This document shows, one piece after another, positions 1 to 8,142 of a stretch of 38,262 bases of DNA. A program made the translations under genes and the position numbers. Location: positions 1 to 38,262 of the forward strand of contig VGYB01000018.1 in assembly GCA_016873115.1 (NCBI GenBank), in the 5' to 3' direction. Position 1 is the first letter of the stretch; each line of letters opens with the position of its first letter. The DNA comes from Planctomycetota bacterium. GTDB lineage: Bacteria > Planctomycetota > Phycisphaerae > Phycisphaerales > SM1A02. The notes under the pieces are model-generated. The model searched no databases. It had not been told where the DNA came from and saw only the letters and a list, made by a program, of their open reading frames with translations.

Positions 1-141
1 CGCGGACTGTGGCATACCGGCACCCCGCTGGGGGTGGATGGCTTCTACCAGCAACTCTCATTCGACATGCTGGCTGACACGTCGTTCCATATGTTCACGA
101 CCGACGGCATCCTCGGTCGCGACATCATGACCCCCAAGTGA
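1..141 (+). CDS. Prepilin-like protein, C-terminal fragment (cut by window edge)
   Basis: This is an open frame from base 1 to a TGA at 139-141, giving 46 residues. The fragment closely matches the C-termini of the two complete prepilin-like proteins that follow: all share RGLWHTGTP, a YQQ.SFD stretch, DTSFH and TTDGI.GRDI just before the end. It is therefore the third member of a tandem paralog family. The N-terminal pilin helix lies outside the window, so its presence is inferred from the paralogs. It is followed by a 277-base gap with a hairpin before the next member. Confidence 0.8.
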   Translation, partial: RGLWHTGTPLGVDGFYQQLSFDMLADTSFHMFTTDGILGRDIMTPK

Positions 142-241
142 GGCTTACGCCTCTTTGGGAACTGTGCCACGCAGTCCGCCTCATCCAATGGCCCTGCAGG
201 CCCAATGTACGGCCAGAACCGTCAGGCCAACAGAAGTCCGA

Positions 242-273
242 AGACCCCCCCCAACGCCCCCCCGGGGGGGTCT
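242..273 (+). terminator. C/G-run hairpin, possible terminator
   Basis: AGACCCCCCC at 242-251 is the reverse complement of GGGGGGGTCT at 264-273, with a C-rich loop of 12 bases. A run of seven C directly abutting seven G allows an alternative tighter fold. The sequence after it (GTTGTGCTTTG) is only moderately T-rich. It lies downstream of the first prepilin-like gene and could end its transcript. The rest of 142-418 shows no convincing gene. Confidence 0.4.
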
Positions 274-373
274 GTTGTGCTTTGCCCCTCATGGGCCCGC
301 TCTTCGGCCCGCTCTTCAGCAATTCCAGCCGAGGAACGGTGCTGTGAGTTTAGAAGCGCCTGGCATCGAGACT

Positions 374-379
374 ATGCTG
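374..379 (+). promoter_or_regulatory. Putative -10 hexamer TATGCT
   Basis: TATGCT fits the TANNNT pattern seen before many genes here. It lies 39 nt before the ATG at 419, which would give a leader of about 30 nt. That leader carries a strong ribosome binding site (GGAAAGGAG at 402-410), as expected for a leadered transcript. No clear -35 box is visible. Confidence 0.4.
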
Positions 380-418
380 CTTGAGGTCAGGTCGCGGACG
401 CGGAAAGGAGCATGACTC

Positions 419-1525
419 ATGCTAACTGAACGACACCGTGCCTTCGCCTTCACGATCGTCGAGCTCCTGGTGGTGGTCTCCATCATCAGCCTGCTCATCG
501 CCATTCTCCTGCCCGCGCTCGGGCGCGCGCGCGATGCGGCTTTGATCACCCAGAGCCTGAGCAACCTGCGGAACCTTGCTGCGGCCAACGCCACCTACGG
601 CGCGGACCACACGGACCGGCAGTTCACCGCCTCGTGCGATGACTTCGGTCTGGTGCAGGGCAATTGCAACACCTACATCAATACGGTCAGTTGCCCGCCG
701 CAGCAGATCGCCGGCTGGGACATGAATGGCGGACTCTGGGGCTTCTGGCTCGGTGGTGGCATGTGCCCGGGCAACTACCCCGGCAACTGCGGCAACTGGA
801 TCGTCTACTGGCCCAACGAGTGGGGTTTTGCCAATGGCCTGTTCGGCTACTGGCGCTTGGCGAACTACAAGGCCTTCAACACCTATGTCAACGGGCGGTA
901 CTATGACCCGGTCTTCTGGGCGCCAAAGGACAAGATCTTTACTGAGCAAGCACATCCGGGCTTTCAATACCCGGGCGAGTTCATCCCGCCGTCGGCCGTC
1001 GGTGGCTCAAGCATCCGCAGCACCTATGTCTGGAGCCCGGCTGCATGCTGGAACCCTGATGTTCTGTCTCGCAACGGCTTCAAGCAACCCTCGACGCTGT
1101 CCGCCGGCTGGAAGTGCCCATCGGTCGGTCAAGCCAAGTACCCGGAGCTCAAGACCCGCATGATCGAGCACTACTGGCTGCAAAATCAGGATGGCGGACC
1201 GACGAATCCCGGGTTTGCCGGCGGCTCCAACCCTTGGCTCTTCAACCAGGGCAACTCGAGCACTCCCAACGCCATGTTCTTCGATGGGCATGTGGCCTCT
1301 CTCGCCGTCTCCGAGGTCATGGATGCCGATCGACGCATGCGAGCAAGTTGGAACGGTGCAGTGGGCGCCCCACCACTGACGGGTCGTGGCCTGTGGCACA
1401 CCGGAACGCCGCTCGGCGTGAACGGCTACTACCAACAACTTTCATTCGACACCCTTGCCGACACGAGTTTCCACGTGCTCACGACCGACGGCATCCTCGG
1501 TCGCGACATCCTTGGCGCCAAGTAG
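419..1525 (+). CDS. Prepilin-like protein with N-terminal methylation motif (paralog 2)
   Basis: This is a 368-residue type IV pilin/pseudopilin-like protein. A short positively charged leader (MLTERHRAFA) precedes the hydrophobic helix FTIVELLVVV; Glu15 is the Glu5 of the mature pilin, and the residue before the cleavage site is Ala rather than the usual Gly. The C-terminal part carries NAMFFDGHV at about residues 284-292, the DGH-type signature common in planctomycete prepilin-like proteins. The middle region is rich in Gly, Trp, Tyr and Cys and looks like a globular extracellular head. The start is fixed by GGAAAGGAG eight bases upstream. The next paralog begins 12 bases after the stop, so the two are probably co-transcribed. 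The family class is clear; whether it is a pilus, secretion or surface component cannot be told. Confidence 0.88.
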   Translation: MLTERHRAFAFTIVELLVVVSIISLLIAILLPALGRARDAALITQSLSNLRNLAAANATYGADHTDRQFTASCDDFGLVQGNCNTYINTVSCPPQQIAGWDMNGGLWGFWLGGGMCPGNYPGNCGNWIVYWPNEWGFANGLFGYWRLANYKAFNTYVNGRYYDPVFWAPKDKIFTEQAHPGFQYPGEFIPPSAVGGSSIRSTYVWSPAACWNPDVLSRNGFKQPSTLSAGWKCPSVGQAKYPELKTRMIEHYWLQNQDGGPTNPGFAGGSNPWLFNQGNSSTPNAMFFDGHVASLAVSEVMDADRRMRASWNGAVGAPPLTGRGLWHTGTPLGVNGYYQQLSFDTLADTSFHVLTTDGILGRDILGAK

Positions 1526-1537
1526 GATCTTTGCTCA

Positions 1538-2638
1538 ATGGATCACGCCCCACGCCGTGCGTCCGGACTCCGGGCCTTCACCATCGTTGAACTCCTCGTG
1601 GTCGTGGCGATCATCAGCCTGCTGATCGCGATCCTGCTGCCTGCACTCGGTCGCGCGCGCGATGCGGCCTTGGTCACCCAGAGCCTAGGCAACCTGCGCA
1701 ACCTCGCAGCAGCCAATGCCACCTATGGCGCCGACTACGCCGATCGGCAGTTCCAGGCCACTCCCGATGACGTGGGTGCGTTCGGGAGTTGCCAGAACTA
1801 CCTGCAGAACGCGTGCCTGCCCACCGTGGTCCTTGGCTGGCAGGGCGCTACGCAATGGGCGATCTCGGTCGGCCCCGGACCGATCAATTGCCCCGGACTG
1901 GTGGGCTGCGACAACTTCTTCCTCCTTGAGCCAGGTACCTTCGAAACCAGCCGCAACTTGTTCGGCGCTTGGCGTGCACCATGTGTGCAGGGATTCTCGA
2001 ACTACCTGAACGGCCGTTTCTACGACAAGGCGTTCTTCGCACCCAAGGATCTCATCAACCTTGAACTCGCTGACTCGTACATCAACTCACCCGACAGCTT
2101 CAGTTATGTTGACTCCATCGGCGTCGTGTTTCCCTCGTACTGCTTCAGCCCGGCTGCGATGTGGTGCCCTGACGTGCTGTCACGAAACGGCTACAAGGAT
2201 CCACGGGTAATGCCAGCGGGATATCGCGGCCCTGCGGTGGGCCAGGCTTCATACCCCGAACTCAAGACCCGCATGATCGAGCACCAGTGGCTGCAGAATC
2301 AGGACGGTGGTCCCACGAACCCCGCCTTCGAGGGCGGCTCGCAGCCCTGGATCTTCAATCAGGGCATCAGCAGCAATCCGAACGCACTCTTCTTCGACGG
2401 GCATGTTTCATCCATCGCCTGCTCGGAGGTGATGGATGCGGACCGACGAGCACGGGCAAGTTGGAATGGAACACCAGGTGCGCCGCCGACCACCGGCCGT
2501 GGCCTGTGGCACACCGGCACGCCCTACGGCATCAACGGCTACTACCAGCAGTACTCGTTCGACATGCTCGTCGATACGAGCTTCCACGTGCTGACGACCG
2601 ACGGCATTCGCGGCCGCGACATCCTCGGCGCGAAGTGA
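1538..2638 (+). CDS. Prepilin-like protein with N-terminal methylation motif (paralog 3)
   Basis: This 366-residue paralog of the preceding protein shares the N-terminal helix (A|FTIVELLVVVAI, Glu18 as Glu5), the following segment LPALGRARDAAL, the NALFFDGHV motif and the C-terminal TTDGIRGRDI block. The central head region (about residues 80-200) diverges strongly, so the ends are conserved and the exposed middle varies. An AGGAT ribosome binding site overlaps the TAG stop of the upstream gene, which favours translation coupled to it. It is followed by a strong hairpin. The sequence does not show what it assembles with. Confidence 0.88.
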   Translation: MDHAPRRASGLRAFTIVELLVVVAIISLLIAILLPALGRARDAALVTQSLGNLRNLAAANATYGADYADRQFQATPDDVGAFGSCQNYLQNACLPTVVLGWQGATQWAISVGPGPINCPGLVGCDNFFLLEPGTFETSRNLFGAWRAPCVQGFSNYLNGRFYDKAFFAPKDLINLELADSYINSPDSFSYVDSIGVVFPSYCFSPAAMWCPDVLSRNGYKDPRVMPAGYRGPAVGQASYPELKTRMIEHQWLQNQDGGPTNPAFEGGSQPWIFNQGISSNPNALFFDGHVSSIACSEVMDADRRARASWNGTPGAPPTTGRGLWHTGTPYGINGYYQQYSFDMLVDTSFHVLTTDGIRGRDILGAK

Positions 2639-2695
2639 TCGCGTCGGCCGGATCGCGCCGCACTCGCGTGAACCACGGCCAACTCACCAATGAAG

Positions 2696-2721
2696 AAGGC
2701 CCCGGCAGATGCCGGGGCCTT
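2696..2721. terminator. Strong hairpin between converging genes
   Basis: AAGGCCCCGGC at 2696-2706 and GCCGGGGCCTT at 2711-2721 form a perfect 11-bp stem with a 4-base loop (AGAT). It lies between the prepilin array (plus) and groEL (minus) and could stop transcription from both sides, although the following T runs are short. Confidence 0.7.
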
Positions 2722-2753
2722 GTCGCATGCACATGAGGTTGGGCGAAGTGGCC

Positions 2754-2782
2754 TGATCGGCCCCAGTCGGAGGGGCTGATCA
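2754..2782 (-). terminator. Second hairpin, downstream of groEL
   Basis: TGATCGGCCCC at 2754-2764 pairs with GGGGCTGATCA at 2772-2782 around a 7-base loop, with one wobble pair. It sits about 50 bases past the groEL stop on the minus strand. There is no T tract, so it may protect the 3' end or act together with the neighbouring hairpin. Confidence 0.4.
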
Positions 2783-2833
2783 GCGAACCCCGATCAGTGG
2801 AGCCGATCCACAGTCGAAGGTCGGCAGAGCCAA

Positions 2834-4474
2834 TCAGTAATCCATGTCGCCCATGCCGCCGCCCGGACCGGCCGGAGCCTTGGCCTTCTTCTCCTTGATC
2901 TCAGTGATGGCGCAGTCAGTCGTCAGCAGCAGGCCGCTGATGCTCGCTGCGTTCTGCAGCGCGACACGCTCCACCTTGGTCGGCACGATGATGCCGGCCT
3001 TGACCAGATCCTGGTACTCGCCCGTGGCGGCATTGAAGCCGAAGCTGGGCTCGGTCGACTCATCGACCTTCTGCGCGATGATCGAGCCGTCAAGGCCGCA
3101 GTTGGCCGCGATCTGCTTGATCGGTGCGCTGAGTGCGCGCAGGACGATGTCCACGCCGACCTTCTCATCGCCTTCGAGGCCCTTCTTGAGCTTCTCGAGC
3201 GCCTTGCGGGTGCGCAGCACGGCGACGCCGCCTCCGGGGAGGATGCCCTCCTCAACGGCCGCGCGGCACGCGTGGAGCGCGTCCTCGACACGGCCCTTCT
3301 TCTCCTTCATCTCGACCTCGGTCGCCGCGCCCACATTGATCTGGGCAACGCCGCCGGCGAGCTTGGCCAGGCGTTCCTGAAGCTTCTCACGGTCGTAGTC
3401 GGAGCTGGTGGCATCGATCTGGCCCTTGATCTGCTCGATGCGGCCCTGGATGTCCTTGGTCTTGCCGGCGCCTTCGACGATGGTGCAGTTGTCCTTGTCG
3501 ACGGTGATCTTCTTGGCGCGGCCAAGGTCAGTCAGGCTCATGCCTTCGAGCTGGATGCCCAGCTCTTCCATGACGGCGGTGCCGCCCGTGAGCGTAGCGA
3601 TGTCGCCAAGCATTTCCTTGCGGCGGTCGCCGAAGCCCGGTGCCTTGACGGCGCAGATCTTCAGCACGCCACGGAGCTTGTTCACCACCAAGGTGGCCAG
3701 CGCCTCGCCGTCGATGTCCTCGGCGACGATGAGCAGGCTCTTGCCGCTCTCGGCGATCTTGCCGAGCACCGGAAGCAGGTCCTTCGCCGACGAGACCTTC
3801 TTCTCGTGGATCAGGACATAGCAGTCCTCGAGCACGCACTCCATGGTCGCCTGGTTGGTGACAAAGTGCGGGCTGAGGTAGCCCTTGTCGAACTGCATGC
3901 CCTCGAGGAGTTCGACCTCGGTCTCGAGGCTCTTGCCTTCCTCGACGGTGATGACGCCGTCCTTGCCGACCTTGTCCATGGCTTCGGCAATGATCTTGCC
4001 GATGGCCGTGTCCTGATTCGCGCTGCAGGAGCCGACCTGCGCGATCTCGGTGCTGTTCTTCACGGGCTTCGAGAGGCGCTTGAGCTCATCGACGACGGTG
4101 GCGACCGCCTGATCGATGCCGCGCTTGACCGCGTTGGCGTTGGCGCCGGCGGTGATGTTCTTCAGGCCTTCCTGGTAGATCGCCTCGGCGTAGACCGTGG
4201 CGGTGGTGGTGCCGTCGCCGGCATCCTTGCTGGCCTTGCTGGCGACTTCCTTGACCATCTGGGCGCCCATGTTCTCGTAGGCGTCTTCGAGCTCGATCTC
4301 CTTGGCGACCGTGACGCCGTCCTTGGTGACGGTCGGGGCGCCGAAGGACTTCTCGAGGATCACGACGCGGCCCGACGGGCCGAGGGTGACCTTGACGGCC
4401 TTCGCGAGCTTCTGCACGCCGCGCAGGATGCGCTCGCGGGCGTCGGTGTCGTATGCAATCTGCTTTGCTGCCAT
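2834..4474 (-). CDS. groEL: 60 kDa chaperonin GroEL
   Basis: This 546-residue protein is the normal full length for GroEL. It is the ATP-driven cytosolic folding chamber that works with GroES. Visible signatures are the N-terminal [18 protein letters not shown], the nucleotide-binding GDGTTTATV near residue 87, the apical-domain segment [11 protein letters not shown], and a Gly/Met tail ending GGGMGDMDY. The start is supported by AAGGA eight bases upstream. The gene is the last of a minus-strand operon (response regulator-like gene, groES, 67-residue gene, groEL). A short GGTGT tandem repeat lies just upstream. No CIRCE operator was found near it. Confidence 0.99.
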   Translation of the reverse strand: MAAKQIAYDTDARERILRGVQKLAKAVKVTLGPSGRVVILEKSFGAPTVTKDGVTVAKEIELEDAYENMGAQMVKEVASKASKDAGDGTTTATVYAEAIYQEGLKNITAGANANAVKRGIDQAVATVVDELKRLSKPVKNSTEIAQVGSCSANQDTAIGKIIAEAMDKVGKDGVITVEEGKSLETEVELLEGMQFDKGYLSPHFVTNQATMECVLEDCYVLIHEKKVSSAKDLLPVLGKIAESGKSLLIVAEDIDGEALATLVVNKLRGVLKICAVKAPGFGDRRKEMLGDIATLTGGTAVMEELGIQLEGMSLTDLGRAKKITVDKDNCTIVEGAGKTKDIQGRIEQIKGQIDATSSDYDREKLQERLAKLAGGVAQINVGAATEVEMKEKKGRVEDALHACRAAVEEGILPGGGVAVLRTRKALEKLKKGLEGDEKVGVDIVLRALSAPIKQIAANCGLDGSIIAQKVDESTEPSFGFNAATGEYQDLVKAGIIVPTKVERVALQNAASISGLLLTTDCAITEIKEKKAKAPAGPGGGMGDMDY

Positions 4475-4496
4475 GGTGTGGTTCCTTGCTTGATGA

Positions 4497-4520
4497 GGTG
4501 TGGTGTGGTGTGGTGTGGTG
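4497..4520. repeat. Short GGTGT tandem repeat between groEL and the 67-residue gene
   Basis: About 4.8 copies of the pentamer GGTGT fill most of the 58-base gap between groEL and the small upstream gene. On the mRNA strand this is an ACACC repeat, unstructured and free of G, just before the groEL ribosome binding site. It may help ribosome access or simply reflect slippage. Confidence 0.8.
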
Positions 4521-4532
4521 CCGGGACCGCCG

Positions 4533-4736
4533 TCAGCCGATCTCGATCCACGCGACGCGCTCGGCGTCGAAGACGTAGATGTGCGAGCCGTCGGTGACCT
4601 TCACGAGGCCATCGGATTCCGGGGGCACCAGCAACGCGCGCTTGACGATGCACGGATGCGAGCCTGCGAACTCGATGCGCAGGTCACGCTGGCCGTTCAG
4701 TTCCTTGAGCGCGGTGCGGAGTGCGGTGGAATCCAT
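4533..4736 (-). CDS. 67-residue protein encoded between groES and groEL
   Basis: This small soluble protein has no signal peptide and no membrane segment. It starts with a charged helix-like stretch ([12 protein letters not shown]) and continues with alternating hydrophobic residues suggestive of beta strands, ending [15 protein letters not shown] do not recognise a family. Its ATG is 18 bases after the groES stop and its stop 58 bases before groEL, all on the same strand, so it is almost certainly co-expressed with the chaperonins. The frame is intact and fills most of the groES-groEL gap. A role as a chaperonin accessory factor is inferred from position only. Confidence 0.7.
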   Translation of the reverse strand: MDSTALRTALKELNGQRDLRIEFAGSHPCIVKRALLVPPESDGLVKVTDGSHIYVFDAERVAWIEIG

Positions 4737-4754
4737 GGTGGTCCCGGCGTTGGA

Positions 4755-5045
4755 TCAGTCGATGACGCCGAGGATGTCTTCCTCGGTCATGATGAGGAAG
4801 GTTTCGCTGTCGATCTTGACTTCGGTGCCGCTGTAGGCGCTGAAGATGACCGTGTCACCCTTCTTCACGCTGAAGGGCATCCAGGTGCCTTTGTCCTTGT
4901 TGAGCACGCCGTTGCCGAGGGCGATGACCTTGCCGGTCTTCGGCTTCTCCTTGGCGGTCTCGGGCAGGAAGATGCCGCTGTCGGTCTTGGTCTGGGCTTC
5001 CTCGCGCTTGACGAGGATCTTGTCTCCGAGGGGACGAACCTTCAT
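4755..5045 (-). CDS. groES: 10 kDa co-chaperonin GroES
   Basis: This 96-residue protein is the normal length for GroES, the heptameric lid of the GroEL chamber. It opens with KVRPLGDKILVKR, carries the mobile loop with the hydrophobic tripeptide in SGIFLPE, and continues with GKVIALGNG, a motif typical of the family. The frame is open further upstream, but the ATG at 5045 matches the family start and has AAAGGAGA nine bases before it. It lies 47 bases after the response regulator-like gene and 18 bases before the small gene of the operon. Confidence 0.98.
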   Translation of the reverse strand: MKVRPLGDKILVKREEAQTKTDSGIFLPETAKEKPKTGKVIALGNGVLNKDKGTWMPFSVKKGDTVIFSAYSGTEVKIDSETFLIMTEEDILGVID

Positions 5046-5092
5046 GTGTGAATCTCCTTTGGGTCGTGTGAAACGGAAGGGAGAGCGCGTGC

Positions 5093-5680
5093 TCACCCGG
5101 GGAAATGCCCACCGCGGGGGAAGCCCCCGGTGGGCGAGGAAGGCGAGTAGCCCGCCCCGGCGGGCGGTGAGGGCCAGTGGCCGGCGTAGTGGCGTTGCAC
5201 CACGCGGCGAAGGGTGTCGAGGAAGGTCTCGAGCGAGCAGCTGCGCTCAAGAACGGCGAAAGCGCCCTCGTGCAGGGCATCGCGCAGTGAACGGCCATGG
5301 TCACGCAACGACGGCTGGGGCGGACGCACCACCACCGTGGGGGGCGGTACATCCATGCGGCGCAGGATTTGGAGAACGCGCGAACCAGCAGGTTCACCCG
5401 CGCCCTCACCGATCGGCAGGCCGATGTCGACCACGGCGATGTGGACCCTGACCTGCCGAACGACCTGGTCGCTCTCGGTCAGGTTGCGGGCACGCAGGCA
5501 ACGGATGCCCTGCGGCTCGAGCAGCCGAGGCAGTAGGTCCGCAAAGGTGTCATCACGCCAGCCGCCGTAGGAAAGCAGGAGATTCAGGTTCGTTCTGCCG
5601 CCAGCGTGCGACAAACGCACATGATGACCCGGGCTGAAGGAGCCCGAATCGGTGCTGTAGAAACGGAGCGGCGAATGCAT
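5093..5680 (-). CDS. Degenerate response-regulator receiver-like protein heading the groES-groEL operon
   Basis: This is a 195-residue protein with a CheY-like pattern. Strand 1 is LNLLLSYG (about 32-39), strand 3 is [10 protein letters not shown] with Asp85 in the phosphoacceptor place, strand 4 is PTVVVRPP, and strand 5 is GAFAVLERS (140-148). The paired acidic residues normally at the end of strand 1 are absent, and the conserved Lys of strand 5 is replaced by Arg, so phosphorylation chemistry is doubtful. No DNA-binding domain follows; the last 30 residues are Pro/Gly-rich. The ATG at 5680 is chosen over an in-frame TTG at 5698. It ends 47 bases before groES on the same strand. A regulatory role in the stress response is inferred from position. 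Confidence 0.7.
   Translation of the reverse strand: MHSPLRFYSTDSGSFSPGHHVRLSHAGGRTNLNLLLSYGGWRDDTFADLLPRLLEPQGIRCLRARNLTESDQVVRQVRVHIAVVDIGLPIGEGAGEPAGSRVLQILRRMDVPPPTVVVRPPQPSLRDHGRSLRDALHEGAFAVLERSCSLETFLDTLRRVVQRHYAGHWPSPPAGAGYSPSSPTGGFPRGGHFPG
5107..5135 (-). other. GC-rich hairpin at the 3' end of the response regulator-like gene
   Basis: GCCCACC plus CGGGGG at 5107-5120 pairs with CCCCCG plus GTGGGC at 5124-5135, with a single bulged base and a 3-base loop. It lies in the last codons of the gene, upstream of groES on the same transcript. It has no T tract, so an RNA-processing or attenuation role would be only a guess. The Pro/Gly-rich protein tail may exist because of this DNA structure. 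Confidence 0.45.
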
Positions 5681-5743
5681 GCTGGCCGCTCGTAGCAAAG
5701 GGTGTGCCGAATGTGGGCCAAATCGGGCTGGTCAGCATGGGGC

Positions 5744-5756
5744 CTCATGTTATGAG
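5744..5756. promoter_or_regulatory. CTCAT-N3-ATGAG palindrome containing a TAACAT box
   Basis: In the 202-base divergent region between the chaperonin operon and asnS, CTCAT (5744-5748) and ATGAG (5752-5756) form an inverted repeat. On the minus strand it contains TAACAT (5752-5747), which fits the TANNNT -10 pattern of this genome and faces the chaperonin operon about 66 nt from its first ATG. This is a candidate regulated promoter; neither strand shows a CIRCE element. Confidence 0.3.
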
Positions 5757-5869
5757 ACATCATGGTCGTTGCCCTATCGGCACGCGGTGGCCTTGTCGCC
5801 ACTGTCCAACGCGAGGCAGAGCGATGTGCCAAGACGGGTCAGGCCGCTGCACGCACGCCATGCCTGCCC

Positions 5870-5875
5870 TAGCGT
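5870..5875 (+). promoter_or_regulatory. Putative -10 hexamer TAGCGT, leaderless start for asnS
   Basis: TAGCGT ends 7 nt before the asnS ATG. Transcription starting 7-8 nt after the box would begin at the start codon itself. No Shine-Dalgarno sequence lies between. Confidence 0.5.
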
Positions 5876-5882
5876 CCCGCGA

Positions 5883-7301
5883 ATGAACACGATTGAACGC
5901 CCTATCGGCCGACTGTTCGCTGACCCCGCCTCGGCGATCGGCAAGAAGGCCGTCATCAAGGGCTGGGTCCGAACGCGACGCGACAGCAAGGCCGGTCTCT
6001 CATTCGTGCATGTGAGTGACGGGTCGTGCTTTGATCCCATCCAGGTCGTTGTGCCCAGCACTCTGGCCAACTACCAGGCCGAGGTGATGCGGCTGACCGC
6101 CGGCTGCTCGATCATCTGTCGTGGCGAACTCGTGCCGAGCCAAGGCAAGGGCCAGGCCCTGGAGTTGCAGGCCGAGTCGGTCGAGGTGGTGGGCTGGGTC
6201 GAGGACCCGGACACCTATCCGATCCAGCCCAAGCAGCACAGCTTCGAGTACCTCCGTGAGCAGGCACACTTGCGCGTGCGAACGAACACCTTCGGTGCCG
6301 TGGCACGCGTTCGCCACTGCCTCGCCCAGTCCATCCACCGCTTCTTCCATGCGCGCGACTTTTACTGGGTGCATACGCCGATCATCACCGGCAGCGACTG
6401 CGAGGGTGCAGGCCAGATGTTCCGAGTGAGCACGCTCGACCAACTCAACATCCCCCGCACGCATGACGGCAAGGTCGACTGGGACAAGGACTTCTTCGGC
6501 CGCGAAACCAGCCTCACCGTCAGCGGGCAGCTCAGCGTCGAGACCTACGCATGCGCCCTGAGCAGCGTGTACACCTTTGGCCCGACCTTCCGAGCGGAAA
6601 ACAGCAATACCAGCCGCCACCTGGCGGAATTCTGGATGATCGAGCCCGAGATCACCTTTGCTGACCTGGCGGCGGATGCGCAGCTCGCCGAGGACCTGCT
6701 CAAGACCATCTTCTCGGATCTCCTGCATGAGCGGCAGGACGACCTGAAGTTCTTCGCAGAGCGCATCGACAAGGGCTGCATCGATCGGCTTGAGGCGCTG
6801 GTCAAGGCGAACTTCGAGCGCATGGACTACACCGACGGCATCAAGCATCTGCAGGCTGCCGAGGCCAAGGGCGTGAAGTTCGAGTTCCCGGTCGAGTGGG
6901 GCATGGACCTCCAGAGTGAACACGAGCGCTACCTGACCGAGACGCTCGTGGGCCGGCCGGTGGTGCTCATGAACTACCCCAAGGGCATCAAGGCGTTCTA
7001 CATGCGGCTCAACGATGACGAGCGGACGGTCGCTGCGATGGACATCCTCGCGCCGGGCATCGGCGAGATCGTGGGCGGCAGCCAGCGCGAAGAGCGGCTT
7101 GATGTGCTCGATCGGCGCATGGATGAGATGCACCTCGACAAGGCTGCCTACTGGTGGTACCGGGATCTGCGGCGCTATGGAACGGTCCCCCACGCCGGAT
7201 TCGGCCTGGGCTTCGAGCGCACGATCGTCTATGCCACCGGCATGGCCAACATCCGTGATGTGATCCCCTTCCCGCGCACGCCGCGGAACGCTGCGTTCTG
7301 A
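5883..7301 (+). CDS. asnS: Asparaginyl-tRNA synthetase
   Basis: This 472-residue protein is the usual length for bacterial AsnRS, the cytosolic class II synthetase that charges tRNA-Asn. An N-terminal OB-fold anticodon-binding domain ([17 protein letters not shown], about 20-36) is followed by the catalytic core: motif 2 [16 protein letters not shown] and motif 3 [13 protein letters not shown]. The [11 protein letters not shown] stretch separates it from AspRS. The frame is open 68 codons further upstream, but ATG 5883 matches the family start and lies 7 nt after a TAGCGT box with no Shine-Dalgarno, so the mRNA is probably leaderless. The gene diverges from the chaperonin operon and is followed by a hairpin. 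Confidence 0.97.
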   Translation: MNTIERPIGRLFADPASAIGKKAVIKGWVRTRRDSKAGLSFVHVSDGSCFDPIQVVVPSTLANYQAEVMRLTAGCSIICRGELVPSQGKGQALELQAESVEVVGWVEDPDTYPIQPKQHSFEYLREQAHLRVRTNTFGAVARVRHCLAQSIHRFFHARDFYWVHTPIITGSDCEGAGQMFRVSTLDQLNIPRTHDGKVDWDKDFFGRETSLTVSGQLSVETYACALSSVYTFGPTFRAENSNTSRHLAEFWMIEPEITFADLAADAQLAEDLLKTIFSDLLHERQDDLKFFAERIDKGCIDRLEALVKANFERMDYTDGIKHLQAAEAKGVKFEFPVEWGMDLQSEHERYLTETLVGRPVVLMNYPKGIKAFYMRLNDDERTVAAMDILAPGIGEIVGGSQREERLDVLDRRMDEMHLDKAAYWWYRDLRRYGTVPHAGFGLGFERTIVYATGMANIRDVIPFPRTPRNAAF

Positions 7302-7341
7302 GACGCAGGTACGGACCATCGATCGAGACGGGCGCGGGAGG

Positions 7342-7366
7342 GGTGGTGCAACGCACCACTCTTTGG
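7342..7366 (+). terminator. Hairpin terminator after asnS
   Basis: GTGGTGC (7343-7349) pairs with GCACCAC (7353-7359) around an AAC loop, extended by one wobble pair and followed by TCTTTGG. It lies 41 bases after the asnS stop. Confidence 0.55.
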
Positions 7367-7506
7367 ATGACACGGCGCGCGTACTCCGGCGATGCATTCA
7401 GGATAGAAACTGCTGGCTTCCCCCTTCCGAAGTACAGGAATGAAGATTGATGTGCCGATATGCAGAACCTCGGATCCACTCAATGCCGAACCAGAAGGTC
7501 ACTGCC

Positions 7507-8016
7507 ATGAACATCAACCAGATCGCGTCCATGGGTGTCGCAGCCACCCTCCTGTCGGGTCCTTGCCTTGCCGACGGCGTCGTCAAGGGACAGACCGCCA
7601 CCAAGAAGGTCGTGGTCGAAGAGACCTCGTCCGACATCGTGGAAGTCACCGTGCTCGAGAAGACGGCACTGAACACCTGGGTCGTCTCGGATGACCTCAC
7701 CAACGAAACCAATGACGCGGAGCAGACCACCCCAGCGGCCGGGACCATCACCGATTGCAATGACAACGGAATCGATGATGCGGCCGACATCGCTGCCGGT
7801 ACCGCCGATGACATCGACGGCGATGGCACGCCCGACTCATGCGAAATCGCCGCTGGTGATGTGAACCTGAACGGCATCGTCAACAGCGCCGATGTCAACA
7901 TTGTGCTCGGCTGGTGGGGCTTGGACTACTCACCCACGAGCGACTGCAACACTGATGGCACGGTTGACGGCCATGACTTGGCCATGGTGCTCGCCGCCTT
8001 CGGCAGCACGCTCTGA
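7507..8016 (+). CDS. Small secreted protein with Ca-binding thrombospondin-type and dockerin-like repeats
   Basis: This is a 169-residue exported protein. Residues 1-22 form a signal peptide, with likely cleavage after CLA. Residues about 83-113 (DCNDNGIDDAADI, then DIDGDGTPDSCE) form Asp/Asn-rich calcium loops of thrombospondin type-3 style. Two dockerin-like repeats follow: GDVNLNGIVNSADVNIVLG at 117-135 and DCNTDGTVDGHDLAMVLAAF near 146-165. The protein ends right after them. The ATG at 7507 is preferred over upstream in-frame starts because the signal peptide begins there and AGAAGG lies eight bases upstream. Dockerins normally bind cohesins in surface complexes; here the partner is unknown, and the repeat may serve as a calcium-folded anchor. 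Confidence 0.8.
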   Translation: MNINQIASMGVAATLLSGPCLADGVVKGQTATKKVVVEETSSDIVEVTVLEKTALNTWVVSDDLTNETNDAEQTTPAAGTITDCNDNGIDDAADIAAGTADDIDGDGTPDSCEIAAGDVNLNGIVNSADVNIVLGWWGLDYSPTSDCNTDGTVDGHDLAMVLAAFGSTL

Positions 8017-8056
8017 GCCATCGAGCGGCGACCTGCCCAGACCATCAAACCATGGC

Positions 8057-8086
8057 AGGGCGCACCACTCGGTGCGCCCTCTTTCG
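8057..8086 (+). terminator. Rho-independent terminator
   Basis: AGGGCGCACC (8057-8066) and GGTGCGCCCT (8071-8080) form a perfect 10-bp stem with an ACTC loop, followed by CTTTCGTT. It lies 41 bases after the dockerin-like gene. Confidence 0.8.
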
Positions 8087-8142
8087 TTCAACCGGAGATT
8101 TGGCGCGCACCCTGAGGTGCACCCCGCAACGGATGTCCGCGC

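Noticed and set aside
3272-4597. Long open frame (441 codons) on the plus strand opposite groEL
   Set aside because: It is antisense to an unmistakable groEL, with composition driven by GC-rich codons; no family signature.
5046-5882. CIRCE operator (TTAGCACTC dyad) for the chaperonin operon
   Set aside because: I looked for it upstream of groES and upstream of the receiver-like gene and found no match on either strand.
5679-5882. N-terminal extension of AsnRS by 68 residues
   Set aside because: The extension is not like any synthetase domain, overlaps the divergent promoter region, and ATG 5883 has a -10 box at the usual distance.
6000-7397. Open frame of 465 codons on the minus strand opposite asnS
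   Set aside because: It is antisense to a conserved tRNA synthetase; no start signal or domain.
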